A DNA stretch of 16,029 nt from CALLQB01 sp036479275 (GTDB lineage: Bacteria > Actinomycetota > Acidimicrobiia > Acidimicrobiales > SHLQ01): NCBI GenBank assembly GCA_965524675.1, contig CBERPN010000076.1:1-16029 (forward strand). The letters run 5' to 3'. The stretch's first letter is position 1. Each line of letters opens with the position of its first letter. This document shows, piece after piece, positions 6,940 to 13,767 of this stretch. The translations under genes were made by a program, and so were the position numbers. The notes beneath the pieces were generated by a model, which did no database searches, was not told the origin of the DNA, and was given only the letters and a program-made list of their open reading frames with translations.

Positions 6940-8043
6940 ATGACTCGACTGCACGATCTCTTCGAAGCTGGCCAAAGCCCCTGGCTCGACAATCTCAAGC
7001 GCGGCTGGATTACTAGCGGCGAACTTGCAGCCTGGCGCGACAAAGGTGTGCGCGGTATCACGTCGAACCCGTCGATATTTCAGAAGGCGATCTCGGGTAG
7101 CGACGACTACACCGAGCAGTTCTCTACCATGCTCGGCGAGGGCGCATCGATTGAGGACAGCTACTGGGGCCTGGTTACCCAAGACATCGAACACGCGCTC
7201 GCGATCATGCGCCCAGTGTACGACGACTCGAATGGCCTCGACGGTTACGTCTCGGTTGAGGTCGACCCATCGTTGGCTCGTGACACCGAAGCCACGATTG
7301 CATCGGCCCGCAAGCTTGATGAACTGATCGACGAACCGAACCTTTACGTCAAGATCCCGGCCACTGACGAGGGTATGGTTGCCATCCAGCAGATGATCAC
7401 CGAGGGGCGCAGCATCAACGTCACCCTGCTGTTCGCTATCGACAAGTACCAAGCTGTCATGGAGGCGTACATCGCTGGGCTTGAGGCACGGGTTGGCGCT
7501 GGCGGCGACATCAGCGATGTGTCGTCTGTGGCCTCGTTCTTTATCTCGCGTATCGATGTAGAGGTCGATCGTCGACTCGATGCCATCGGCACACCCGAAG
7601 CGCTTGAACTGCGTGGCAAGGTTGCGGTCGCCAACGCCCAGTTGGCATACAAGGTATTTCAGGAGACCTTTAGCGGCGAGCGTTGGGAGGCTCTTGCCGC
7701 TGTGGGCGGGCGCAAACAACGCGTTCTGTGGGCATCCACGAGCACCAAGAACCCCGACTACCCGAACACTCTTTATGTCGACACCCTCATTGGGCCGGAC
7801 TCGGTTAATACCTTGCCCGATGCCACCATCGAGGCGTTCCTAGCCGACGGAACCGTGGCCCGCACGATCGATGCCGACTACGACGCTGCGCAAGCCATCA
7901 TCGACGCCACGGCGGCTGTCGGCGTCGATCTGGCCGCCGTAACCGATCTTTTGCTAGAGCAGGGCGTGACATCGTTCGTCAAGAGCTTCGACGAGCTAAT
8001 CGATACCCTCGGCGAAAAGGCCGACACCCTCGGCGCCACTTGA
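6940..8043 (+). CDS. tal: Transaldolase
   Basis: A 367-residue enzyme that transfers a dihydroxyacetone unit between sugar phosphates through a Schiff base; with transketolase it completes the non-oxidative pentose phosphate branch. The Schiff-base lysine is K138 in NLYVKIPAT. The family signatures GITSNPSIFQKA (39-50) and SVEVDP (105-110) are present, as is the later VASFFISRIDVEVD segment. The length and the C-terminal extension match the long actinobacterial/cyanobacterial type, not the short fructose-6-phosphate aldolase type. The ATG at 6940 has AAGG about 8 nt upstream. The gene ends 15 bp from the stop of the convergent HDOD gene. The pgi, zwf and opcA genes often found downstream in actinobacteria are not here, so the neighbourhood appears interrupted. 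Confidence 0.96.
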   Translation: MTRLHDLFEAGQSPWLDNLKRGWITSGELAAWRDKGVRGITSNPSIFQKAISGSDDYTEQFSTMLGEGASIEDSYWGLVTQDIEHALAIMRPVYDDSNGLDGYVSVEVDPSLARDTEATIASARKLDELIDEPNLYVKIPATDEGMVAIQQMITEGRSINVTLLFAIDKYQAVMEAYIAGLEARVGAGGDISDVSSVASFFISRIDVEVDRRLDAIGTPEALELRGKVAVANAQLAYKVFQETFSGERWEALAAVGGRKQRVLWASTSTKNPDYPNTLYVDTLIGPDSVNTLPDATIEAFLADGTVARTIDADYDAAQAIIDATAAVGVDLAAVTDLLLEQGVTSFVKSFDELIDTLGEKADTLGAT

Positions 8044-8058
8044 ATTGGGCAGGCGTTG

Positions 8059-8889
8059 TCAGCCGAACACGCCCGACAGTTCGGCTGCCTGTTGGGCAGA
8101 CGCTTCGAGCAATGCCTCGATGCGTCCTGAGGTCTCCTGCAGGTCGGCCGCCAGCGCTTCTAGTGTCGCCGGGCCCCGCTCGAGGTCGGTCTCGTGCCAG
8201 TCGCCGACTAACTGTGAGGGAGATGGAGGATCGTCGTGGTCGTGATGGGACTCGACGGCGTCGATCAGCTTCTCGGGGAAGTTCCACTTCCGGCACATGA
8301 CGGCGCCTACTGCGGTGTGGTCCCAGCCGAACCTCTCGACTTCGGCCGCGCAGAGGTCCACGACGGAACCTCCGTACCAGTTGCCCAACACTTCGCAATA
8401 GCCGTCCACGTTCTCCGAGAGGACGAGGAGCGCCATGTCCTGTAGCAATCCGGCGGTGAAGTGCTCCGAACGGTGGGAGGGGTCGATAAGGAGGGCGAGT
8501 TGAGAGGCGACGACTGCGCGCATGGCGGCAGTGCCCCAAAACCGGGGCGCCTCGATGACCGGCGACCGCGAGGTCAGCGAGTCAGCCACGGCGCGGCCGA
8601 TCAGGATCGACTCGACCTGGTTACGACCGAGCATCGCGACGGCTCTGTCGAGGCTGTCGACCGTACTTCGAAGCCCGAGCGTCGCAGAGTTGGCAAGACG
8701 CAGGAAGTGAACTGAGAGTCCCGGATCCCGTTCGAGAACCTCGGCGATCTCGCGCATGGCGATGTTTGGATCGGCGAGCTTCTGCAAAGCCTCAGCCGCA
8801 ACCTGGGGAAATGACGGCAGCTCGAATTGTTCGAGTGCAGCGGTGATTTGGTCGAGTGTGCTGCGCGGAGCACGGCGGAGCAGTCCCAT
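8059..8889 (-). CDS. HDOD-domain signalling protein
   Basis: A 276-residue protein composed mainly of an HDOD domain (about 12-216), a non-catalytic relative of HD phosphohydrolases used as an output module in bacterial signalling. Typical landmarks are LPSFPQVAAEALQKLADP at 24-41, IAEVLERDPGLSVHFLRLANS at about 48-68, and AVAMLGRNQVESI at about 83-95. The equivalent of the HD pair reads LLQDMALL at 148-155, so metal-dependent catalysis is unlikely. A short helical tail (about 230-276) is rich in Glu, Ala and Gln. The ATG at 8889 shares a TGATG junction with the upstream channel gene and follows a GGGGGGAG run. An adjacent GTG one codon upstream is an alternative start. Open frame continues further upstream but only as shadow of the channel gene. 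Partners are unknown. Confidence 0.9.
   Translation of the reverse strand: MGLLRRAPRSTLDQITAALEQFELPSFPQVAAEALQKLADPNIAMREIAEVLERDPGLSVHFLRLANSATLGLRSTVDSLDRAVAMLGRNQVESILIGRAVADSLTSRSPVIEAPRFWGTAAMRAVVASQLALLIDPSHRSEHFTAGLLQDMALLVLSENVDGYCEVLGNWYGGSVVDLCAAEVERFGWDHTAVGAVMCRKWNFPEKLIDAVESHHDHDDPPSPSQLVGDWHETDLERGPATLEALAADLQETSGRIEALLEASAQQAAELSGVFG
8060..8087 (+). terminator. Perfect 9-bp stem-loop past the transaldolase stop
   Basis: CAGCCGAAC (8060-8068) and GTTCGGCTG (8079-8087) are exact inverted repeats with a 10-nt loop. They start 17 bases after the tal stop and lie inside the 3' end of the convergent HDOD gene. This probably ends or protects the tal message. No T tract follows. Confidence 0.45.
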
Positions 8890-9887
8890 CACTCCCCCCG
8901 TCGACCCATCTTGCTGGCGAAGATGCTCATGAGACCGCCGAGCATCCCATAGCCGAGGACCACCTCGAGCATCACGATAATCTGGGCGGTCTGCGACACC
9001 GGCAGCACATCGCCGTAGCCGAGTGTCGTGAGCGTGACGACACTGAAATAGAACGAAGAGATCGCGGTCTCGTGTGAGCCATAGTCGATGTCGACCAAGC
9101 GGTAGATCCCGCCAAAGACCATCGAGAACGCCAGCGTCAGCACGCCCCAGCGCAAGAAGCTCCTGCCACAATCGGATGTGACCCACCAGAGTCGGTAGAG
9201 GAATTCCTGGATACGCCCGCGGCTACGAAACTCGTGGAGGTAGTTCTGATCGATCGCTTCGCGTCGAGCCAGGTAGGACCCGGTGAAATCGGCAGTCGAG
9301 AAGGTCGCCCCGATCCAGTCGGCGTTTGAAGCGCCCCGGATCCCGCGGAGGGTGGCGGCGCTGAGATCGGCATCGTGGAGGCTCGCCCCGTCGAGGTTCG
9401 CGTCGGTCAGGTCTGCGCCGGACAAATTCGAGCGGCTGAGGTCGGCGGCCGCGAGATCGGCGCCGACGAAACGGGCCGAGCCGAATTTGGTGGTGCGCAG
9501 GTCGCAGCGCCGGAGCGAAGCTTGACTCAGAATCGCGTTGGAGAGGTCTGCTCCGAACATCGCCGCGTCATCGAGTGTCGCACCGCCGAGGAAAACACTG
9601 TCGGCACGAATCGCGGATAGGTCGGCGCCGGTCAGATCGGCGTGCATTAGTCGCGTGCCCCGCAGATCGGCGCCATGCAGACTCGCCCCACAAAGTTTGG
9701 CCCCAGTGAGATTCGCCCCCTGGAGATCGGCCTCGGCCAAATCCGCGCCGCTCAGATCGGAGCCACTCAAATCGCACCCGCTGAGGTCACGCCCCCGTAG
9801 GTCCACACCCGCCAGATCGGTGCTCGGCCCAGGTACCGGCTCGACCCCGTCGATCTGTCCGGCACCGTCGATGGCATGCATGCCCAC
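8889..9887 (-). CDS. Pentapeptide-repeat protein fused to a two-helix potassium-channel module
   Basis: A 332-residue fusion. Residues about 24-182 are tandem A(D/N)LxG-type pentapeptide repeats, which fold as a right-handed quadrilateral beta helix. A linker (about 185-243) carries YLARREAIDQNYLHEFRSRG and RLWWVTSDCGRSF. The C-terminus is a K+-channel (Ion_trans_2-like) module: transmembrane helix about 244-263, pore helix about 274-287, selectivity filter T288-L-G-Y-G-D293, and second helix about 299-323. Predicted role: a membrane cation, probably K+, channel with a cytoplasmic beta-helix domain that could sense or dock a partner. Such fusions are known in bacteria, but their ligands are not. 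GTG at 9887 is used; an ATG at 9881 is equally possible, and neither has a strong ribosome site. Its stop overlaps the HDOD start (TGATG). Confidence 0.92.
   Translation of the reverse strand: MGMHAIDGAGQIDGVEPVPGPSTDLAGVDLRGRDLSGCDLSGSDLSGADLAEADLQGANLTGAKLCGASLHGADLRGTRLMHADLTGADLSAIRADSVFLGGATLDDAAMFGADLSNAILSQASLRRCDLRTTKFGSARFVGADLAAADLSRSNLSGADLTDANLDGASLHDADLSAATLRGIRGASNADWIGATFSTADFTGSYLARREAIDQNYLHEFRSRGRIQEFLYRLWWVTSDCGRSFLRWGVLTLAFSMVFGGIYRLVDIDYGSHETAISSFYFSVVTLTTLGYGDVLPVSQTAQIIVMLEVVLGYGMLGGLMSIFASKMGRRGE
9342..9818 (-). repeat. Degenerate 15-bp tandem repeats encoding the pentapeptide helix
   Basis: About 32 consecutive degenerate 15-base units, each encoding a pentapeptide of A(D/N)LxG type, make up this stretch of the channel gene. 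The periodicity comes from the protein fold, with leucine or phenylalanine at the central position. A few units around residues 91-110 and 131-140 are irregular. Confidence 0.85.
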
Positions 9888-9948
9888 AGTCTCGGCAGCA
9901 GCAAGCGAAGTAGTAGCACGACGAGTGGAGAACCACCGGTGGCTGTAC

Positions 9949-10515
9949 TTATCCGGGTGGATTAAAGCCCCCGAACCCTTCGTCGTAGATCCAGACGGTC
10001 TTGCTGTCGCTCGTCCCGTCGGCGTTAGTCCACTCGATTTCGATGTCGCCTACCTCGCTCATGGGGCCGGTGAGGGTCGTCTCGAGAAGGAACCAGCCCT
10101 GCTTAACGACAGCGGGTAAACGCTCATCGCCAACCAAGAGTGCGACACTCCGAACGTCATCACCGACGACTCCGTCAAACTACACATCGCTCGGCCCGTG
10201 GGTCGCGTAGGCACCACCAAAGTCCCAGACCTCGATCCCAGTTGTGCCAGCATCTTTCCCGACCGAGCCAATCCCTACCGAATCGAATCGTTGATCGGAA
10301 CGATTCCTGCAAACCACCACTTGAGTTTCTCCTCGCAGAAAAACGGTCACCGAGTCGGGCTTGGCAGGCGAAGAAAGCACGACTGGTTCCGCTTGGTACA
10401 CGGCTGCTTCGATCGTCGGGACACCACCTGCCGGGGGACCTGTAAGACCCCTTGGCAACCAAATCGTCTCACAGAATCTCCAAGAACTCGCGAATGCGGC
10501 GAATCGGCTAAACAT
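9949..10515 (-). pseudogene. Reading frame interrupted by an in-frame TAG; probable decayed gene
   Basis: One minus-strand frame stays protein-like across a single amber codon at 10182-10180. Upstream it reads segments such as IEAAVYQAEPVVLSSPAKPD, SVTVFLRGETQVVVC and TGIEVWDFGGAYATHGPSDV. After the TAG it goes on in the same frame through FDGVVGDDVRSVALLVGDER, GWFLLETTL and EVGDIEIEWTNADGTSDS to a stop at 9949. The beta-rich, Val/Asp-rich style resembles C-terminal regions of secreted or anti-sigma-like hypothetical proteins, but no family is recognised. The 5' limit is uncertain: ATG at 10515 is only the first methionine clear of the phosphoesterase gene, and there is no signal peptide, so the N-terminus is probably lost. 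It lies 61 bp upstream of the channel gene on the same strand. A sequencing error or stop readthrough is possible. Confidence 0.5.
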
Positions 10516-10542
10516 TGCGGTAACAACCAGCGAGAGACAACA

Positions 10543-11388
10543 ATGCTTACGGTTACCCAGTTCAGCGATACCCATTTCTCCCTGCCCGGAAATCGCAGCC
10601 ATCACGGTTTCGGCTACGACACCGACGCAGCGTGGGAAGCGGCATCGACGCTCGCTTTTCGCGACGTCGTGACCGACCTGACGGTGGTCACCGGCGATCT
10701 CGCCGACCACGGCAGGCCCGATGAGTACGAGGTCGCGTTTCGACACCTGAACGAAATCCCGAACCCGGTGAACATCCTTACCGGTAACCACGACTTCCAT
10801 GCACCTTTCCAGGCCGACTTAGCCAAAGCTCCGATCACCATGGACCGAGCCCAGCAACACGGTGGTTGGCAATTTATCTTCGCCGACAGCAACTTCGAAG
10901 GCCGCGAAAAGGCTGCCGATGGAAGTCTCATCGATACCGAAAACCGAATCGAGACCAACGGCCGGCTCGGCCCCGATGAAGTCGAGTGGATAACCGAGCT
11001 AGCGAACGAATCCGCCGTCGAGCACGCTTGGCTATGGATGCATCATCCGCCAGCGATGTCGGGCGATACAGAGGTATTCGCCAACCAGGCGTTCACCGAC
11101 GAGGTCGGCCAACTACTAAGAGCCTGCCCGAAGATCAGAGGGATTGGCGCTGGTCACGTGCATACCGACCTGGTCACATCGCTCCAAGATCGACCCATCA
11201 TCTTGTGCCCGGCACTCACGATCAATGTCGACACTGCTGCTTGGACCCTTCTTCCTCCCGGCTACCGAACATATGAGTTCGCCGTCGACGGTTCGGTCGA
11301 GAGTGAATGCCATTTCGTTGAAGACCCGCGCTGGCCCCGCAACAAGGTCCCGCAGTCGGTAGTCGATTATTACCGGGCAGCCCAGTAA
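10543..11388 (+). CDS. CpdA-like calcineurin-type metallophosphoesterase
   Basis: A 281-residue cytoplasmic two-metal phosphoesterase of the class III cyclic-nucleotide phosphodiesterase type. The metal-binding motifs occur in order: D9-x-H11 in FSDTHF, G51-D52 in TGDLADHG, G81-N-H-D84, H167 in WMHHPP, and G204-H-V-H207. The substrate could be cAMP or another phosphodiester; sequence alone does not decide. The open frame extends upstream to 10198, but that extension is Arg/Thr-rich, lacks family features and overlaps the interrupted minus-strand gene. The ATG at 10543, three residues before the VTQFSDTHF strand, is therefore chosen. Its ribosome site is weak (AGCGAGAGA). The next plus-strand gene starts 69 bp downstream, so cotranscription is possible but unproven. 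Confidence 0.92.
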   Translation: MLTVTQFSDTHFSLPGNRSHHGFGYDTDAAWEAASTLAFRDVVTDLTVVTGDLADHGRPDEYEVAFRHLNEIPNPVNILTGNHDFHAPFQADLAKAPITMDRAQQHGGWQFIFADSNFEGREKAADGSLIDTENRIETNGRLGPDEVEWITELANESAVEHAWLWMHHPPAMSGDTEVFANQAFTDEVGQLLRACPKIRGIGAGHVHTDLVTSLQDRPIILCPALTINVDTAAWTLLPPGYRTYEFAVDGSVESECHFVEDPRWPRNKVPQSVVDYYRAAQ

Positions 11389-11399
11389 TTCGGAAGACC

Positions 11400-11405
11400 T
11401 AGAGT
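11400..11405 (+). promoter_or_regulatory. Candidate -10 box of the amidase gene
   Basis: TAGAGT fits the TANNNT pattern and lies 12 bp after the phosphoesterase stop. It would give a leader of about 45 nt that includes the cacaaaatttcggg element and the GGGAGGGGG ribosome site. No clear -35 is seen, so support is weak. Confidence 0.3.
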
Positions 11406-11433
11406 GGTTGGGGCACCTCTACGGCGCACCAAA

Positions 11434-11447
11434 CACAAAATTTCGGG
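11434..11447 (+). repeat. 14-nt direct repeat copy 1 (cacaaaatttcggg)
   Basis: An AT-cored word in a GC-rich context, 10 nt before the amidase ATG. An identical copy lies at 12938-12951, 58 nt before the SDR gene. The two copies flank the amidase gene and both lie in leaders. They could be operator sites or leftover duplication ends. A chance 14-mer match somewhere in 16 kb is not very rare. Confidence 0.5.
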
Positions 11448-11457
11448 AGGGGGTTTG

Positions 11458-12906
11458 ATGGTTGAGAGCTCAGATGATCTTGGGTTGGCTAGCGCTGTCA
11501 AACTGGCGTGCCTTATCGCCGATCGAACTATCGGTGCTCGGGAGTTGCTCGATCACTACCTAGAGCGAATCGGACGTCTCGACGATGAGCTTAACTCGGT
11601 AATCACCTTCGATATTGAGCGAGCACAGCAGACCGCCCATGACGCCGATGCCAAGACAGCAGCGGGCGCCGAACTCGGGCCACTTCACGGCCTGCCCATC
11701 ACCGTGAAAGACGCCATCGCTACCAAGGGAATCCGCAGTACCGGTGGAGCGGTCGAGCTCAAAGATCACATTCCCACCGAAGACGCGCCGGTTGTCCAGC
11801 GGGTAAAGACTGCAGGGGCCAACGTGTTCGCCAAGACCAACCTGCCGCCGTGGTCGGGCGACATTCAAACCTTCAACCCAATGTTCGGCACCACCAACAA
11901 CCCCTGGGACATAAGCCGCACTCCCGGCGGGTCTAGCGGCGGGGCGTCCACCGCGGTGGCGATGGGGTTCACCAGCTTCGAGATGGGAACCGACCTGGCC
12001 GGATCGGTCCGGTTGCCAGCTCACTTCAGTGGAGTCTGCGGCCATAAGCCGAGTTTCGGTATCGTGCCACAGTTCGGATATCTCGACCACTCGACCGCTG
12101 GATCCCTCGAGAGCGACGTGAACGTGTTCGGGCCGTTGGCGCGCTCGGTCGCTGACTTAGAACTGCTGCTCGACCTGATGAGCGGGCCCACCGACGACAG
12201 GGCGACGGCATGGGAGCTCAGTCTTCCCCCAGCCCGTCATGACGAGTTGGGCGATTTCCGGGTAGCAGCGTGGCTCGACGATCCGAGTTGCCCGACGGGA
12301 AGCAAAGTAGCTTCGGTACTCGACGAAGCGGTGTCGGCTCTCAGCCGAGCTGGCGCGGCGGTCGACCGGGCGGCTCGGCCCGATGTGCCGCTAGAGAGCG
12401 CGTCCGACACCGGGCTGCCGCTGATCTCGGCCACAACATCGCCCGCCTGGTCTGACAATGAGTGGGCCGACCAACTGAGCCGAGCCGCCACCGACCATGG
12501 CTCATCGACCATCCGCCACCGCGACTGGCTACTGCTCACGAAGCAACGAACAGCCGACCGCCACCGCTGGGCCAACTTCTTCAAGTCGTACGATGTGCTG
12601 CTGTGCCCGGTGGCCATCAGCGAAGCGATTCCCCACAACCAAGATGGTGGTTTCTTCAGTCGAACCATCACGGTCAATGGCCAAGAGCGGCCATACACCG
12701 ATCTTGTGATGTGGACCTCGATGATTGGTTATGTCTATCTCCCGGCAACGGTGGTGCCAGTCGGCTTCACCGGCGACGGGCTGCCGGTGGGGATCCAAGT
12801 AGTGGCACCGTTCCTCGAAGACCGCACCGCTCTTGGCTTTGCCCGCCACATCGAGGCGATCTGTGGCGGCTATCGACCCCCGCCACTGGCAACTTCCAAA
12901 ATCTAA
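11458..12906 (+). CDS. Amidase-signature family hydrolase
   Basis: A 482-residue amidase-signature enzyme, predicted to hydrolyse an amide to acid and ammonia in the cytosol. The Ser-cisSer-Lys triad is visible: K84 in GLPITVKDA, S159 in TPGGSSGGAS, and the nucleophile S183 in GTDLAGSVRLPAHFSG. The C-terminal part keeps the family GDGLPVGIQVVAP motif. Length is typical. It is a catabolic-type amidase more likely than GatA, since no gatC/gatB partners are nearby. The substrate is unknown. ATG at 11458 is chosen because GGGAGGGGG stands 4-5 nt upstream; a GTG at 11404 would add an unlikely basic extension overlapping the leader. A strong hairpin follows the stop. Confidence 0.93.
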   Translation: MVESSDDLGLASAVKLACLIADRTIGARELLDHYLERIGRLDDELNSVITFDIERAQQTAHDADAKTAAGAELGPLHGLPITVKDAIATKGIRSTGGAVELKDHIPTEDAPVVQRVKTAGANVFAKTNLPPWSGDIQTFNPMFGTTNNPWDISRTPGGSSGGASTAVAMGFTSFEMGTDLAGSVRLPAHFSGVCGHKPSFGIVPQFGYLDHSTAGSLESDVNVFGPLARSVADLELLLDLMSGPTDDRATAWELSLPPARHDELGDFRVAAWLDDPSCPTGSKVASVLDEAVSALSRAGAAVDRAARPDVPLESASDTGLPLISATTSPAWSDNEWADQLSRAATDHGSSTIRHRDWLLLTKQRTADRHRWANFFKSYDVLLCPVAISEAIPHNQDGGFFSRTITVNGQERPYTDLVMWTSMIGYVYLPATVVPVGFTGDGLPVGIQVVAPFLEDRTALGFARHIEAICGGYRPPPLATSKI

Positions 12907-12910
12907 TGTG

Positions 12911-12938
12911 GACTGAGCACCGTGGCGGTGCTCCAGTC
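12911..12938 (+). terminator. Stem-loop after the amidase gene
   Basis: GACT-GAGCACC-gtggc-GGTGCTC-(c)-AGTC forms an 11-bp stem with one bulged c and a 5-nt loop. It starts 5 bases after the amidase stop and is followed only by acaaaattt. This is the best terminator-like hairpin in the window, although its T run is short. Confidence 0.6.
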
Positions 12939-12951
12939 ACAAAATTTCGGG
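12938..12951 (+). repeat. 14-nt direct repeat copy 2 (cacaaaatttcggg)
   Basis: Identical to 11434-11447. It directly abuts the amidase terminator hairpin and lies upstream of the short-chain dehydrogenase gene, just ahead of its candidate -10 box. Confidence 0.5.
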
Positions 12952-12968
12952 GATCGGCGTAGGTGGCT

Positions 12969-12974
12969 TAGGTT
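12969..12974 (+). promoter_or_regulatory. Candidate -10 box of the SDR gene
   Basis: TAGGTT fits TANNNT and would give a leader of about 30 nt before the ATG at 13010, with GGAG in it. It follows the amidase hairpin, which agrees with a new transcription unit starting here. Confidence 0.35.
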
Positions 12975-13009
12975 TGGGGCATTCAACCCAAAGCGGAGCC
13001 GGTTAATCG

Positions 13010-13750
13010 ATGACACCACCCTTGAAAAACAAGTCGGTGCTGGTCACCGGCGCTGCCCAAGGAATCGGACGCTGCATTGCCCAACGCATGTCTGACGACG
13101 GTGCCCTAGTTGTGATGCTCGACCGCGATCCGACGGTCATCGGTGAGGCCGAAGCGGTCGGCTCGGAGCACCTTGGCATCGTGGTCGACCTTTGCGACTC
13201 GGCCGCGGTCAAACACGAAATTCAGATAGCCGCGGACAAATTGGGTGGCCTGTGGGGTGTGGTGAACAACGCTGGCATATTCGCCAAAACGCCCCTGCTC
13301 GAAATGCCCATTGCCGAATGGGATCAGATGATGAAGGTCAACGCTCGAAGCATGTTGCTGGTGATGCAGGCGGCCGCTCCGTTCATGATCGCCGCGGGCG
13401 GCGGCCGCATAGTGAATCAGTCGTCGATGGCCGCCAAGCTCGGCACCCCCGGCGAAGCCCACTACGCGGCCTCCAAAGCTGCGGTGGGGGCCCTCACCCG
13501 GATCGCCGCCCAGGAGCTGGGGCCGCACAACATCACCGTGAACTCGATATGTCCTGGCTACGTCCTTACCGAGATGGGAGCCGAGACACGCGACCCGGCG
13601 CAGATTGCCGAATGGACGGCCAAGTCTCCGCTCGGCCGTCTGGGATCACCCGACGACGTGGCCAATGCGGTCGCCTTTCTTATGTCAGACCAGGCGTCTT
13701 ACATAACCGGCGAGGCGCTAAACGTGAGCGGAGGTATGTGTACCTGGTGA
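13010..13750 (+). CDS. Short-chain dehydrogenase/reductase (classical SDR)
   Basis: A 246-residue NAD(P)-dependent oxidoreductase with a complete Rossmann fold. Visible signatures are the glycine-rich TGAAQGIG at 13-20, NNAG at 86-89, N111, the catalytic S139-Y152-K156 set (YAASK at 152-156), and PGYVLTEM after strand six. An aspartate at the end of strand two (LDRD at 37-40) suggests preference for NAD(H) over NADP(H); that is inference from the fold. The C-terminus ITGEALNVSGGMCTW is typical of FabG-like members, but the substrate cannot be named. ATG at 13010 follows GGAG by about 11 nt. The LOG-family gene starts 17 bp after its stop, though it has its own promoter-like motif. Confidence 0.93.
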   Translation: MTPPLKNKSVLVTGAAQGIGRCIAQRMSDDGALVVMLDRDPTVIGEAEAVGSEHLGIVVDLCDSAAVKHEIQIAADKLGGLWGVVNNAGIFAKTPLLEMPIAEWDQMMKVNARSMLLVMQAAAPFMIAAGGGRIVNQSSMAAKLGTPGEAHYAASKAAVGALTRIAAQELGPHNITVNSICPGYVLTEMGAETRDPAQIAEWTAKSPLGRLGSPDDVANAVAFLMSDQASYITGEALNVSGGMCTW

Positions 13751-13755
13751 AGCAC

Positions 13756-13761
13756 TAGTGT
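13756..13761 (+). promoter_or_regulatory. -10 box of the LOG-family gene, leaderless type
   Basis: TAGTGT lies 6 nt before the ATG at 13768, within agcactagtgtcaggag. The AGGAG run touches the start codon, too close for a normal ribosome site, so leaderless initiation fits better. The same AGCACTAG word precedes the next gene at 14827-14834. Confidence 0.5.
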
Positions 13762-13767
13762 CAGGAG

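Noticed and set aside
6435..7061. Minus-strand frame spanning the tkt/tal gap
   Set aside because: It overlaps both enzyme genes and the gap hairpin and shows no family features; treated as a shadow.
8890..9186. Open extension of the HDOD frame into the channel gene
   Set aside because: It is the shadow of the channel-coding sequence. The TGATG junction and the purine-rich ribosome site fix the HDOD start at 8889.
9342..9818. CRISPR-like or satellite repeat array
   Set aside because: The 15-base period is degenerate, in frame and encodes pentapeptides, without spacers or conserved repeat units.
9283..10119. Plus-strand frames with repeated RSAP-like residues
   Set aside because: They are antisense readings of the pentapeptide repeat DNA; the periodicity belongs to the minus-strand protein.
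10198..10542. Long N-terminal extension of the phosphoesterase frame
   Set aside because: The extension is Arg/Thr-rich with no domain, lies before the first beta strand of the family, and overlaps the interrupted minus-strand frame. The ATG at 10543 fits the family start.
11458..12906. GatA subunit of Glu-tRNA(Gln) amidotransferase
   Set aside because: No gatC or gatB is nearby, and the middle and C-terminal regions look like a general catabolic amidase.
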